Below, piece by piece: positions 17,139-26,990 of a DNA stretch of 64,000 nucleotides. A program made the translations under genes and the position numbers. The DNA is from MGBC163016 sp964631345 (GTDB lineage Bacteria > Actinomycetota > Coriobacteriia > Coriobacteriales > Eggerthellaceae). Under the pieces are notes generated by a model. It did not search any database. It was not told the origin of the DNA and saw nothing but the letters and a program-made list of their open reading frames with translations. Each line of letters starts with the position of its first letter. The stretch's first letter is position 1. The DNA is taken from contig CAZVWE010000009.1 in NCBI GenBank assembly GCA_964631345.1, positions 1 to 64,000 on the forward strand, written 5' to 3'.

Positions 17139-17738
17139 TTGAAAAAACTTTTCGTAATAGGGGGCATGGGAGCTGGTAAGTCTACCGCTACAAAGGCGAT
17201 TACTGACCAAGGTATTCCCATGATTGACCTTGATAAAGTTGGACATGATGTTCTTAAATGGGAGCTTGTGAAGGAAGAATTAGTAGAAGCTTTCGGTGAA
17301 GACATCTTGGATGCAGATGGTGAAATCACCAGATCAGCAGTGGCATACAAAGCATTTAGAACGCCAGCTGACACACGAAGATTAAACCGCATCACAATGC
17401 CTAGAATCGAAGAGAAATACACCGAGATCTTACATGACATTGAAAACTCTGGCGCAGATGTTGTAGTTGTTGAGTATTCAGCATTTAAGAACCGTGAAAC
17501 CTCTCTTGCATATTCAGCAGATGTGGTGATAGCTGTGCTTGCACCAATTGATTTAAGGATAGAGCGCGCTGTTGCATCTGGCTTTGACGAAGAGGATGTA
17601 AAAAGAAGGATAGCCCGTCAGATTACCGACGCTGACAGAATTGAAGCAGCAGATGTTGTATTTAACAACAATTCCACCAAAGAGGAACTTTATCTAAAAG
17701 TTCAAAATTGGTGGGATGATTATAAGAAGGGAATCTAA
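17139..17738 (+). CDS. coaE: Dephospho-CoA kinase
   Basis: Catalyses the last step of coenzyme A synthesis, ATP-dependent phosphorylation of the 3'-hydroxyl of dephospho-CoA. The P-loop GGMGAGKST is at residues 7-15, followed by the substrate-region MIDLDKVGHDVL and the lid segment RRIARQITDADR; VFNNNSTKEELY near the end matches the usual VI.N.G....L motif. The length of 199 residues is normal. The start is TTG 17139 after a weak ATAGGTG site. It probably shares the rpsA transcript, ending at the terminator at 17768. Confidence 0.93.
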   Translation: MKKLFVIGGMGAGKSTATKAITDQGIPMIDLDKVGHDVLKWELVKEELVEAFGEDILDADGEITRSAVAYKAFRTPADTRRLNRITMPRIEEKYTEILHDIENSGADVVVVEYSAFKNRETSLAYSADVVIAVLAPIDLRIERAVASGFDEEDVKRRIARQITDADRIEAADVVFNNNSTKEELYLKVQNWWDDYKKGI

Positions 17739-17767
17739 GGTTTATCCGAATTAAATTTGTTTGGCCG

Positions 17768-17811
17768 ACCCTATGACTTCAAGAGTAATCTTAAAGTCAT
17801 AGGGTTTCTTA
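17768..17811 (+). terminator. Terminator of rpsA-coaE
   Basis: A perfect twelve-base-pair stem, ACCCTATGACTT / AAGTCATAGGGT (17768-17779 / 17794-17805), with a 14-base loop followed by TTCTTAT. Confidence 0.88.
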
Positions 17812-17917
17812 TATTGAAGCGTGATTTTTGTTTTGAATACTAGAATGAGTAGACCAAGATATAAAGGCCTAGAACAAAAAACTAGAATAGAAAATCAGAA
17901 CATGAAAGGCGGGTTAG

Positions 17918-20050
17918 GTGTCAAGCCATCTGCGTAACATCGAAGGCATCGAGATGACGGGGAAGCCAAACCCTGACAAGCTTATATCGCGTGCGCTTGA
18001 AGTTGTGTCACCATATGAACCATCAGGCGATCAACCAGAAGCGATTGCTGCATTAGCAAAAGGTGTCGACGATGGACTGCGCTATCAAACGCTTTTGGGA
18101 GTAACAGGATCTGGCAAGACTTTCACTATGGCAAAAGTGATAGAAAAGGTGCAAAAACCAACGCTTGTCCTTGCCCCTAATAAGACACTTGCAGCTCAGC
18201 TATGTGCAGAGCTTAAAGAATTCTTCCCTGAAAACGCAGTGGTTTATTTTGTTAGCTATTACGACTATTACCAGCCTGAAGCATATGTTCCATCATCAGA
18301 TACTTTCATTGAAAAGGACGCCTCTATTAATGAGGAAGTAGAAAAATTGCGGCATGCTGCAACTAGCGCATTGTTGTCAAGAAGAGATGTGATAGTAGTT
18401 GCATCTGTAAGTTGCATTTACGGAATCGGTTCTCCTCAAGATTATGCTGGAATGGCTGTGTTTCTAGACAAGGATGTGCCGTCTGATCGCGATGAGGTTA
18501 TATATGGACTAATTGACATCCAATACGACAGAAATGATTACGATCTTAAGCGTGGAACCTTTAGGGTTAGAGGGGATAGCGTAGATATCTTTCCTCCATA
18601 TGCAGACAATCCTATAAAGGTTGATTTCTGGGGGGATGAAATTGAGGCAATTACAGAAATAGATATTGTTACAGGCGAGGAAATCAAACAATATTCATCC
18701 ATCCCGATTTGGCCAGCATCTCATTATGTGACTGCACGTCCAAAGATGGACAGAGCGATAAAAACCATCAATGAGGAGCTTGATTCAAGACTTGCCGAAT
18801 TCAATGCAGAAGGGAAGCTTCTAGAGGCGCAACGCCTAGAAATGCGCACACGCTATGACCTTGAAATGTTAGAGACTATGGGATTTTGTTCAGGTATCGA
18901 GAATTATTCTCGACATCTTGATGGCAGAAATCCAGGTGAGCCTCCATATACATTGATTGATTATTTCCCAGAAGACTTTCTCTGTATAGTGGATGAAAGC
19001 CATGTCACAATTCCGCAGATTAGAGGTATGCACGAAGGAGATCGTTCTCGCAAGATTACGCTCGCAGAACACGGTTTTAGGCTTCCGTCGGCACTAGATA
19101 ATAGGCCTCTTCGCTTTGACGAATTTGAAGAGAGAGTCCCGCAGTTTATTTATGTATCAGCAACTCCTGGGGACTACGAAGAAAAGGTAAGCGAGAATCA
19201 AGTTGAGCAGATCATTCGACCTACAGGGTTGCTTGATCCAGAAATTATAGTTCGAACAAGCCTTTCGCAAATTGATGACATTATTGATGAAGCCAAAGCG
19301 CGAGCTTCAAAAGATGAGCGCATTCTTATAACAACGCTGACTAAAAAGATGGCAGAGGATTTGACGGATCACTTGATAGATCAAGGTGTAAAAGCGCGAT
19401 ATATGCATTCTGATATCGGCACTTTAGAGCGTGTGGAAATCCTTCGAGATTTAAGACTTGGAAAGTTTGACGTACTGGTTGGTATTAATCTTCTTCGCGA
19501 GGGACTTGATCTTCCAGAGGTAAGTCTTGTTGCAATTCTTGATGCAGATAAAGAAGGATTCCTGAGGAATCATCGCTCACTTATTCAGACGATTGGTAGG
19601 GCTGCCAGAAATGTTTCTGGACAGGTAATCATGTATGCCGATCGTGAAACCGACTCGATGGCAAGAGCTATTGGTGAGACTAGGCGTCGTCGAGAAATCC
19701 AGATGAAATATAACGAGGAGCATGGTATTGAGCCTCAAACAATCCGTAAGGCCATAAATGACATCATGGGTTCTTTGGTAGACGAATCTAGAGAACTTGA
19801 TGCAGAAGCTATAAATAAGGAATTGGCTGAACTTTCGCGTGATGAGGTTATGCGGATAATTATGTCCATGGAAGAAGAGATGCAAGCAGCTTCTCAAAAT
19901 ATGGACTTTGAAGAAGCAGCTCGTCTTCGCGATCAAGTGGTATCGCTGCGTTCAAATATTGAGGGCACAAGTGAAGATGACGTGCTTAAAGATTTGAAAG
20001 CTACAGCCAGAAAAGGATCAAAGTTTGGAAACAGAAAGCGCATAAGATGA
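17918..20050 (+). CDS. uvrB: UvrABC excision nuclease subunit B
   Basis: The damage-verifying helicase-like subunit of nucleotide excision repair. It has Walker A GVTGSGKTFT, the beta-hairpin YYDYYQPEAYVPSSDTFIEK, a DESHVTIPQ Walker B region, SATPGDYE, the helicase motif QTIGRAARN, and a C-terminal UVR domain (MDFEEAARLRDQV) that contacts UvrC. The length of 710 residues is close to normal. GTG 17918 is the longest start; ATG 17954, 12 codons in, is equally plausible because the conserved domain begins around LEVVSPYEPSGDQP. It overlaps recN by four bases, making a small DNA-repair operon. Confidence 0.96.
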   Translation: MSSHLRNIEGIEMTGKPNPDKLISRALEVVSPYEPSGDQPEAIAALAKGVDDGLRYQTLLGVTGSGKTFTMAKVIEKVQKPTLVLAPNKTLAAQLCAELKEFFPENAVVYFVSYYDYYQPEAYVPSSDTFIEKDASINEEVEKLRHAATSALLSRRDVIVVASVSCIYGIGSPQDYAGMAVFLDKDVPSDRDEVIYGLIDIQYDRNDYDLKRGTFRVRGDSVDIFPPYADNPIKVDFWGDEIEAITEIDIVTGEEIKQYSSIPIWPASHYVTARPKMDRAIKTINEELDSRLAEFNAEGKLLEAQRLEMRTRYDLEMLETMGFCSGIENYSRHLDGRNPGEPPYTLIDYFPEDFLCIVDESHVTIPQIRGMHEGDRSRKITLAEHGFRLPSALDNRPLRFDEFEERVPQFIYVSATPGDYEEKVSENQVEQIIRPTGLLDPEIIVRTSLSQIDDIIDEAKARASKDERILITTLTKKMAEDLTDHLIDQGVKARYMHSDIGTLERVEILRDLRLGKFDVLVGINLLREGLDLPEVSLVAILDADKEGFLRNHRSLIQTIGRAARNVSGQVIMYADRETDSMARAIGETRRRREIQMKYNEEHGIEPQTIRKAINDIMGSLVDESRELDAEAINKELAELSRDEVMRIIMSMEEEMQAASQNMDFEEAARLRDQVVSLRSNIEGTSEDDVLKDLKATARKGSKFGNRKRIR

Positions 20051-21759
20051 TTGATGAGATAAGCATTTCAAACATCGCACTGATCAATAAAGCAACCATC
20101 AGATTATCTGATGGTCTTACAGCAATTACAGGAGAAACTGGAGCGGGTAAAACTGCGCTTCTAAACTCTTGTAGATTAATCACAGGACAGCGTGCGGAAA
20201 AATCGATGATCCGTGAAGGCGAAAACGAAGCAAGCGTTACGGCTAGGGTTTTTATTGAAGACGCAACAGAAAGTGCTTTTGATAAATCTAGTGAATCTGA
20301 TGAATTTGACACATCTGATGAATTTGACATGTCTTGCGGGTTCGAGAAAGAAACCCATGTAGAAGAAATGGTCGTTGTTCGTACTATTTCTCAAGATGGG
20401 CGTTCAAGGGTAAAGATCAACGGGGAAATGGCAAGTGTGGGAGAACTTGCATCTGAAATCGGAGGATCGATTGACCTTTCCGGGCAACATGATCAACGGC
20501 TTTTAACTTCGCCTGCGACACAGAGAGACATCCTTGATAACTGGGCAGGCGATGATGTTTTATCTAAAAGGCAAAAGTATTCTGAGCTTTTTGCGCTTCG
20601 CGATGAGAAGCGCGCGAAGCTCGATGAGCTTATAGAGCGTAAGAACACTTCAGAAGACAGGCTTGAACAGGCGGTATTTGCACTTCGTCAAATTGATGCA
20701 ATAGAGCCATCAATTGATGATTACTCAGATTTGATGGCAACGCTTAAAAAGTCTGAGAACGCTGAGGTGCTCGCGAGACTAACAAATGAGGCATATGATG
20801 CGCTATCAGGAGAGCAACAAGCACTCGATTGCTTAAATGCTGCTGTTCAGTTTTTAGATGATGCGTCTAAGTCTGATGCAGGGCTTATGCAATATGCCGA
20901 CTCCCTTCGTGAAGCGACATACATATTAGAAGATGTGTCGCGGGATGTTTTAGGCTATAGAGATGCAGTTGATTTAGATATAGAAACGCTTGAGGCTATG
21001 CAAGCAAGGGCTGCAAGTTATCAATCTCTAATTCGTCAATATGGCCCGACAATTGAGGATCTTATAGCTAAGGCAGAAGATTTTCGAGAGATTGTAACCC
21101 TTTCATCTGGTGATAGTGAGGCATTGCAAGAAGCAGAAGCTGAACTTAAACAAGTAGAAGAAGACCTAAATATAGCTGCTAATGCGTTCACGGAGGCAAG
21201 ACTCACAGCATCCCCTGAACTTTGTGCAGAAATTGGCAAAGTTATGTCTGAGCTTGAAATGGGAAGTGCAGATATAACATGCGATGTAAGCCAGCTTCCG
21301 AAAAATGAATGGACAGCTTCTAGCCCGGATAAGGTCGAGTTTTTGTTTAGGGCAGCGTCCGGTATGCAGCCAAGGCCACTTGCGCGTGTTGCCTCAGGTG
21401 GCGAGCTTTCAAGAATCATGCTTGCACTTCATGTTGTCATGGGAAATCGCGATCAAGTATCAACTCTTGTATTTGATGAGATAGATGCAGGTGTCGGTGG
21501 AAATACCGCGCGAGCTTTAGCTGATGTGTTGTCTGGTCTTGCGAAAACTCATCAAGTGATAGTTGTTACCCATCTTGCACAAATTGCAGCTGCTGCAGAG
21601 TCGCATTATGTTGTTACGAAAACCGAAAATGCAGGAATTGCCACAACTACCATCGAGCAAGTGTCTGGACAAGATCGCATTGAAGAAGTTGCTCGTATGC
21701 TTTCTGGCAGTAAAACTGAGGCCTCGATTAAGCATGCAGAGGAATTACTTGCGGGATAG
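20047..21759 (+). CDS. recN: DNA repair protein RecN
   Basis: An SMC-like ATPase acting in double-strand break repair. The N-terminal half has Walker A TGETGAGKT and the conserved SGQHDQRLL motif, the middle is a long coiled coil, and the C-terminal half holds the ABC signature RVASGGELSRIMLAL and Walker B TLVFDEIDAGVGG. The length of 570 residues is normal. A Ser/Asp/Glu-rich segment around residues 78-98, with the repeated unit SDEFD, is an unusual acidic loop. It is translationally coupled to uvrB through an ATGA overlap. Confidence 0.95.
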   Translation: MIDEISISNIALINKATIRLSDGLTAITGETGAGKTALLNSCRLITGQRAEKSMIREGENEASVTARVFIEDATESAFDKSSESDEFDTSDEFDMSCGFEKETHVEEMVVVRTISQDGRSRVKINGEMASVGELASEIGGSIDLSGQHDQRLLTSPATQRDILDNWAGDDVLSKRQKYSELFALRDEKRAKLDELIERKNTSEDRLEQAVFALRQIDAIEPSIDDYSDLMATLKKSENAEVLARLTNEAYDALSGEQQALDCLNAAVQFLDDASKSDAGLMQYADSLREATYILEDVSRDVLGYRDAVDLDIETLEAMQARAASYQSLIRQYGPTIEDLIAKAEDFREIVTLSSGDSEALQEAEAELKQVEEDLNIAANAFTEARLTASPELCAEIGKVMSELEMGSADITCDVSQLPKNEWTASSPDKVEFLFRAASGMQPRPLARVASGGELSRIMLALHVVMGNRDQVSTLVFDEIDAGVGGNTARALADVLSGLAKTHQVIVVTHLAQIAAAAESHYVVTKTENAGIATTTIEQVSGQDRIEEVARMLSGSKTEASIKHAEELLAG

Positions 21760-21920
21760 CAAATACTTGGGCAATTATGGTGTAAAAGATAACTGACACT
21801 TAATTTGGTGTTGATTCACGTGCCGATGACTATGTATTTTCAGTGCGGTCTATTTGATCGAATATCGGTAAGGTTGCATTTACCTTTAGTTTCTACGACA
21901 ATTAAACGATTAATGCACAT

Positions 21921-21938
21921 ATGCGTCTATAGACGCAT
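21921..21938. promoter_or_regulatory. Perfect 18-base palindrome ahead of a secreted-protein gene
   Basis: ATGCGTCTATAGACGCAT is a perfect palindrome with no spacer, seven bases before the longest start of the next gene. It could be a repressor or activator site, or a hairpin masking translation initiation. Confidence 0.6.
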
Positions 21939-21944
21939 GGACAA

Positions 21945-23054
21945 ATGATGAACGGGGATGCCTTGGTTAATAAGGCTTTAACCATAACGGACAAGGTCAT
22001 ATGTGTAGCAATATCCTTATTGCTAGTTGCTAGTTCGACTTTTTTAAGTCCGGTTCCAGCCTATGCTGTTTCAGATGCAGATATTCAAGCTGCGGAGGAT
22101 AAATATAATGACTCGGCACTTGCACTTGAAGAGGCAAAGGCAAAAATTGATGCAATTACAGAAGAATACAATGCTCTTTCTGCTGAAATTGACAGCTTGC
22201 AAATTGAGATAGATAAGGCTGCGAATTCTGTTTTAGAGTCGCAAAACGCAATGCTTGAAGGTAGAAGCGTGCTGTCGAATACAGCGGTATATGAGTATAG
22301 AAGCTCCACTGTTTCTACAATCTTAAATACGATATTTGGCTCTTCCAATATGACAGAGTTGTTCAAGAATATGGACTATATTCAAAACATAATGCAACAG
22401 CAGGCTGAAGAAGTTGAAAAGCAAAAGCATTTAAAAGACGAGTTTACCCAGGCATCAGAAAAACTGACTCTTCAGAAAAACGAGCAAGATGCAAAATTTG
22501 AAGAGCTCAGCAAGAAAAGGGAGGAAGCGGCCGCAGTTGTTGAACAGGCGTCAGCGACAGTTGAAGAGGATTCTGCTGAATTAGAGGAACTCAAGAAAAA
22601 AGCTGAGAGTTTTATTTGGAAGACCTCTCCAGCAGTTGATGAAGATCCAGACGCAAACACGACTGACCGTAAAGACCCTATTTCAGACAATACTCCTGTT
22701 GTACCTGACCCATCGCCTCCGTCAGGGGACTGGATTACAGGTGTTGCATCTGCATACGGTGGAGATAGCGATCCATATACTCCATGTCCAGGCAAAACAG
22801 CAACCGGGGCAATTTGTGACAACAATTCAATGGGTGTTGCGGTTCCGCAAAGCCTTCCGAATTACACATCCTATTATGGAAAGACAGTTGAGATTAGATA
22901 CAACGGAATGACTGTTTATGGCGTTGTTAACGACTGTGGATATATGTCGGGTGGCGCACGCGCACTTGACTTACAGCCTGGTATATTTAAGGCCTTTGGG
23001 TATGAGGATTGTTTGTCCTGGGGTCTACGTACTGTGAGCTATCGATTTTACTAG
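21945..23054 (+). CDS. Secreted coiled-coil protein with RlpA/3D-like double-psi beta-barrel domain
   Basis: A signal peptide with hydrophobic core CVAISLLLVASSTFL ends at PAYA. Residues about 45-215 form a long coiled coil like the N-terminal domain of CwlO/PcsB-type cell-wall hydrolases. A Pro/Asp-rich linker follows, then a C-terminal domain of about 110 residues (GVASAYGG, GMTVYGVVNDCGYM, ARALDLQPGIFKAFG) that reads like a double-psi beta-barrel of the RlpA/3D kind, in which Asp residues act in peptidoglycan cleavage. It probably acts in wall remodelling. The ribosome site is weak before ATG 21945/21948; TTG 21963 with GGGG upstream is a credible alternative. A related coiled-coil plus P60 protein begins at 63184. 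Confidence 0.8.
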   Translation: MMNGDALVNKALTITDKVICVAISLLLVASSTFLSPVPAYAVSDADIQAAEDKYNDSALALEEAKAKIDAITEEYNALSAEIDSLQIEIDKAANSVLESQNAMLEGRSVLSNTAVYEYRSSTVSTILNTIFGSSNMTELFKNMDYIQNIMQQQAEEVEKQKHLKDEFTQASEKLTLQKNEQDAKFEELSKKREEAAAVVEQASATVEEDSAELEELKKKAESFIWKTSPAVDEDPDANTTDRKDPISDNTPVVPDPSPPSGDWITGVASAYGGDSDPYTPCPGKTATGAICDNNSMGVAVPQSLPNYTSYYGKTVEIRYNGMTVYGVVNDCGYMSGGARALDLQPGIFKAFGYEDCLSWGLRTVSYRFY

Positions 23055-23090
23055 GCACGTCTAAATGACTTGGCTGGCTTAGACGTGCCT
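23053..23090 (+). terminator. Strong stem-loop overlapping the stop codon, no T tract
   Basis: A perfect twelve-base-pair stem AGGCACGTCTAA / TTAGACGTGCCT (23053-23064 / 23079-23090). It is followed by AAATATG, so it is not a classical terminator; a 3' mRNA-protecting hairpin is possible. The rest of the interval to pheS shows only short CAAGCAGGTA and AGTCGCCAAT direct repeats. Confidence 0.55.
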
Positions 23091-23278
23091 AAATATGCTG
23101 AGGCAAGCAGGTAACTTGCAAGCAGGTAGCCAGTCGCCAATTAGTCGCCAATCAACTCAATTGATTGTCGTTGTTCCCACCGATAGCTCCAGAAATCATA
23201 TGCGATAAATCTCTTTAATCTTAGAGTTAAAAATTAGCCCTATAATTGCAACTTGCAACCAAATTCAAAGGGGAATCT

Positions 23279-24340
23279 ATGTCATTGATAGATGAATTAT
23301 CTGATTTAAGAATCAGTACCTTAAATGATATTGAGTTAGCTGATAATTTAAATAATCTTGAGGCAATCCGAATAGCTGTGCTCGGTAAATCTGGCACACT
23401 AACTTCATACCTAAGATCAATGGGCAGCGTTGCTAAAGAAGAGCGCGCAGAGGTTGGTAAAGCGGTAAACGCTGCAAGAGAGGATATAGAGGCAGCGCTA
23501 GCTTCCAGAAAGGATTTGCTCTTTGCAGAAAAGCTTGAAAGCGATATCGAAGCATCAGCTGTTGATATAACGCTTCCGGGTCGTGCGCAACAGATTGGCA
23601 CAAGGCATCTGATTAATGGGATCATAGAAGAGTTGACGAATATCTTTTTAGGCCTTGGATATACGATAGGCTATGGTCCTGAAGTTGAAACTGACTACTA
23701 TAATTTCACGGCATTAAATGCGCCGCCAGATCACCCCAGTCGATCAATGCAGGATACGTTCTACATACGAGACTTATCGGGTGACAAGGCTTCTGTGCGT
23801 GGCGAATCGGATGTATTGCTACGCACGCAAACATCAGGTGTTCAGGTTCATCTCATGGAAGACAATGGACTTCCAATCTATGTTGTTGCACCTGGCAAAG
23901 TTTATAGGCGTGATGTTGCAGATCCAAGCCATCTTCCGCAATTTCATCAAATTGAGGGTCTTGTTGTTGATAAGGGCATTACGTTTGGCGATCTCAAAGG
24001 AACACTCGAATTTTTGTGTCGCGAGGTTTTTGGTGAGGAACGCAAGACACGTTTTCGCGCTCATTACTTTCCGTTTACTGAGCCATCCGCAGAAGTAGAT
24101 GTTAGCTGTGGAATTTGCCATGGCGCGGGCTGTCGTATGTGTAAAGGCACAGGTTGGCTTGAAATTTTGGGCTGCGGCATGGTTGACCCGAACGTTCTTC
24201 AGATGAGCGGCATTGACCCTGAAGAGTATTCTGGTTTTGCATTTGGTATGGGGGTAGAGAGAATAGCTTGCCTTAAATACAACGTACCTGATCTTCGCAT
24301 GCTACTTGAAGGTGACATGCGGTTCTTAAGGCAGTTTTAG
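23279..24340 (+). CDS. pheS: Phenylalanyl-tRNA synthetase alpha subunit
   Basis: The catalytic subunit of the heterotetrameric enzyme that charges tRNA-Phe. The N-terminal coiled coil (residues 1-90) precedes the class II core; motif 2 appears as FHQIEGLVVDKG and motif 3 as GFAFGMGVERIACLKY. A cysteine-rich CGICHGAGCRMCKGTGW insert looks like a small zinc-binding knuckle and is a shared oddity of some anaerobe PheS proteins. ATG 23279 is chosen because CAAAGGGG lies upstream; the frame is open from 23246. pheT follows after 147 bases, so the pair is probably co-transcribed. Confidence 0.95.
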   Translation: MSLIDELSDLRISTLNDIELADNLNNLEAIRIAVLGKSGTLTSYLRSMGSVAKEERAEVGKAVNAAREDIEAALASRKDLLFAEKLESDIEASAVDITLPGRAQQIGTRHLINGIIEELTNIFLGLGYTIGYGPEVETDYYNFTALNAPPDHPSRSMQDTFYIRDLSGDKASVRGESDVLLRTQTSGVQVHLMEDNGLPIYVVAPGKVYRRDVADPSHLPQFHQIEGLVVDKGITFGDLKGTLEFLCREVFGEERKTRFRAHYFPFTEPSAEVDVSCGICHGAGCRMCKGTGWLEILGCGMVDPNVLQMSGIDPEEYSGFAFGMGVERIACLKYNVPDLRMLLEGDMRFLRQF

Positions 24341-24487
24341 TAAGTAAGGCAGTTTTAAAGGCCTACCACAGCGGTTTTCTGCTTTAGAGGGTTTTATGTG
24401 CATGGCGTATTAATTTAGATAGAGCGATTTAGACGATTACCAACTTTGCTGATTATTTAACTGACGGTTTAAACAACGAAAGAGCAT

Positions 24488-26989
24488 ATGATGAAGGTTT
24501 CTTTGAAATGGATTCGTGAATATGTGGATGTGCCAAGTGACATAAAGGCATTCTGCGACAGACTTGATCTTACGGGAACAGGCGTTGAAGGTGTTGAAGA
24601 AACTGGTAATGCTTTTGAGAATATAGTTACCGCTAAGGTTGTTTCCAAGGAACATCATCCTGATTCAGATCACATGTGGGTATGTATGGTAGATGTTGGA
24701 GACAACAATCTCGGAGAAGATGGAACACCTGAACCCTTACAGATTGTTTGTGGTGCGCAGAATTTTAATGCAGGGGATCATATTGTGACTGCTCTTGTGG
24801 GAGCTAAGCTTCCAGGGGATGTGAAAATCAAGAAGTCGAAGCTTAGAGGTGTGGTTTCAAATGGGATGAACTGCTCTGGGCGGGAACTCGGACTCTCTAA
24901 TGATCACGAAGGGATTTTGATTCTTCCAGAAGATGCTCCAATAGGCGTTCCGTTTTCTGAGTATTTAGACAAAACAGACATTGTGCTAGACCTTGAGATA
25001 ACTCCAAATCGTCCGGATTGTCTATCAATTACAGGTCTTGCGCGTGAAATTGGCGCAATGTATGAGACTGATTGGCATAATCCACTTCCAGAAGAAGCTG
25101 CAAAACTTGAGCTTGAAAGTGATGGGAATGCACTTGAGGATTTGGTGTCAGTTGCAATCGAGGACTCTGTACGCTGTCCAAGGTATACCGTACGTGTTAT
25201 TCGCGATGTTAAAGTAGGTCCTTCTCCTGATTGGATGGTTGAGCGTCTGGCAGCTATTGGACAGAGGTCAATCAATAATGTAGTGGATGTTACGAACTAC
25301 ATCTTGTTTCTATATGGTCAGCCTTTACATTCTTTTGATTTTGACAAAATGAAAAACAAGGATGGCAAAGTTGCAGTAGAGGTACGCGCTGCTCATGAAG
25401 GCGAAAAGTTGCTTACGCTTGATGGTGTAGAGCGAGACCTTACAGAAGATATGACAGTTATTGCAACCCCAGAGGCAGGAGCTGTCGGTCTTGCTGGTGT
25501 TATGGGCGGCATGAATACAGAAGTCACAGAAGATACAACATGTGTGCTTTTAGAAGCTGCAACTTTTGAGCCTGGTCGTACAAGTCGTACAAGTAGAAAC
25601 TTGAACCTCATATCTGAAAGCTCCCTTCGATATGAAAGAGGGGTAGATGACCATGGCATTGATGAAAGAAGCGCTGCAGCATGCGCATTGCTCGCAGAAG
25701 TTGCAGGAGGGCGTGTTGTTTACGCGCGTGATAACAATGCTGGCATAATTGATGTGTGGCCAAATCCAAAGACTCCACCGACAATTGTTTTTAGAAAGAC
25801 GCGTTTTAACGAATTTGTTGGTGCTCAAATTCCAGGAACTTATTGTGAGGATTCACTTACACGGCTTGGATGTACGATCAAATCAGGTCGTGGAGAGGAC
25901 GTACTCGAGGTTGTAGCTCCAACATTTCGTCCTGATCTTGAGCGTGAGGCTGATCTGTATGAAGAGGTTCTACGCCTTTGGGGAATGGATAGGATAGTCT
26001 CGACATTGCCTGCAAGCCCCCATAGGGTTGGACGTATTCCTAATACAGAACAAGTGCTAAGGATTATCAACAATACACTTCGCGCAAGCGGTATGAACGA
26101 AACAATGACTTATTCGTTTGCCGACGTGAATGATATAGAAAAGCTAGGTCTTGATCCGGATGCGTTAGGCATCCCAGTTGAACTTTTGAATCCTTTAAAC
26201 ACTGAGCAATCTGTTATGCGCCAATCTATGCTTCCAGGTCTTTTGAGGTCTGTTGAATACAATCTCAGTCGTGGTGTTAAAAATATTCAGTTATATGAAA
26301 TAGGTACTGTGTTTATTGCAAGCGATGGCAAGAAAAAGCCAAAAGAAATTTCAAAGCTAGGCGGAGTTTTAGCGGGGTCTATGCAAGAGTCATCATGGAA
26401 CAACAAGGCTGTTTCATTTGACTTCTTTGATGGCAAAGGTATTTTGGAAAATCTTGCACGCGAACTTGCGCTTCCAAAGGTGAGATTTAAGGCTTTGTCA
26501 GCTGAGGAAGCAAAGCAGTTGCAGCCGGGTCGTGCAGCACAAATGCTTTCCGGCTCTGCTGTTATCGGATGGATCGGTGAAATACATCCGCTTGTGGCTC
26601 AAAAGTTTGAGATTGATGTACCGGTTGTTGCATTTGAGCTCGATATCGCTGCTTTGACAAAGTGCGCACACGATGCTCGCCCATATGTTGATGTTCCAAT
26701 GTATCCTGCAATTGAAATCGATCAAAACTTTGTTGTTGCAGAAGATGTGACAAATGAGCGACTTGTACAGGTTATGACATCTGCTGGTGGTTCTTTACTT
26801 GAAGGGGTCAAGCTGTTTGATGTCTATAGAGACGATGAGCGAGTAGGTAAAGGCATGAAGTCAATGGCCTATTCTCTGACCTACAGATCTTCTGATAGAA
26901 CCCTTACGGCCGATGAAGTTGAAAAAGCACATTCAAAATTAGTGCGTAAAGTTGAAGGTGCGTGTGCTGCGTCTGTGAGATCGGAGTAA
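24488..26989 (+). CDS. pheT: Phenylalanyl-tRNA synthetase beta subunit
   Basis: Partner of PheS. Domains appear in the usual order: an EMAP/OB tRNA-binding domain (residues about 40-165, with VCGAQNFNAGDHIVTALVGA), B3/B4 editing region, B5 domain, the class II-like catalytic-fold domain (NETMTYSFADVNDIEKL, LLNPLNTEQSVMRQSMLPGL), and a C-terminal ferredoxin-fold anticodon-binding domain (YPAIEIDQNFVV ... FDVYRDDERVGKGMKSMAYSLTYR). The length of 833 residues is slightly above typical. Two adjacent ATGs (24488 and 24491) follow a GAAAGAG site. The stop lies next to the convergent MBL gene. Confidence 0.96.
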   Translation: MMKVSLKWIREYVDVPSDIKAFCDRLDLTGTGVEGVEETGNAFENIVTAKVVSKEHHPDSDHMWVCMVDVGDNNLGEDGTPEPLQIVCGAQNFNAGDHIVTALVGAKLPGDVKIKKSKLRGVVSNGMNCSGRELGLSNDHEGILILPEDAPIGVPFSEYLDKTDIVLDLEITPNRPDCLSITGLAREIGAMYETDWHNPLPEEAAKLELESDGNALEDLVSVAIEDSVRCPRYTVRVIRDVKVGPSPDWMVERLAAIGQRSINNVVDVTNYILFLYGQPLHSFDFDKMKNKDGKVAVEVRAAHEGEKLLTLDGVERDLTEDMTVIATPEAGAVGLAGVMGGMNTEVTEDTTCVLLEAATFEPGRTSRTSRNLNLISESSLRYERGVDDHGIDERSAAACALLAEVAGGRVVYARDNNAGIIDVWPNPKTPPTIVFRKTRFNEFVGAQIPGTYCEDSLTRLGCTIKSGRGEDVLEVVAPTFRPDLEREADLYEEVLRLWGMDRIVSTLPASPHRVGRIPNTEQVLRIINNTLRASGMNETMTYSFADVNDIEKLGLDPDALGIPVELLNPLNTEQSVMRQSMLPGLLRSVEYNLSRGVKNIQLYEIGTVFIASDGKKKPKEISKLGGVLAGSMQESSWNNKAVSFDFFDGKGILENLARELALPKVRFKALSAEEAKQLQPGRAAQMLSGSAVIGWIGEIHPLVAQKFEIDVPVVAFELDIAALTKCAHDARPYVDVPMYPAIEIDQNFVVAEDVTNERLVQVMTSAGGSLLEGVKLFDVYRDDERVGKGMKSMAYSLTYRSSDRTLTADEVEKAHSKLVRKVEGACAASVRSE

Positions 26990-26990
26990 A

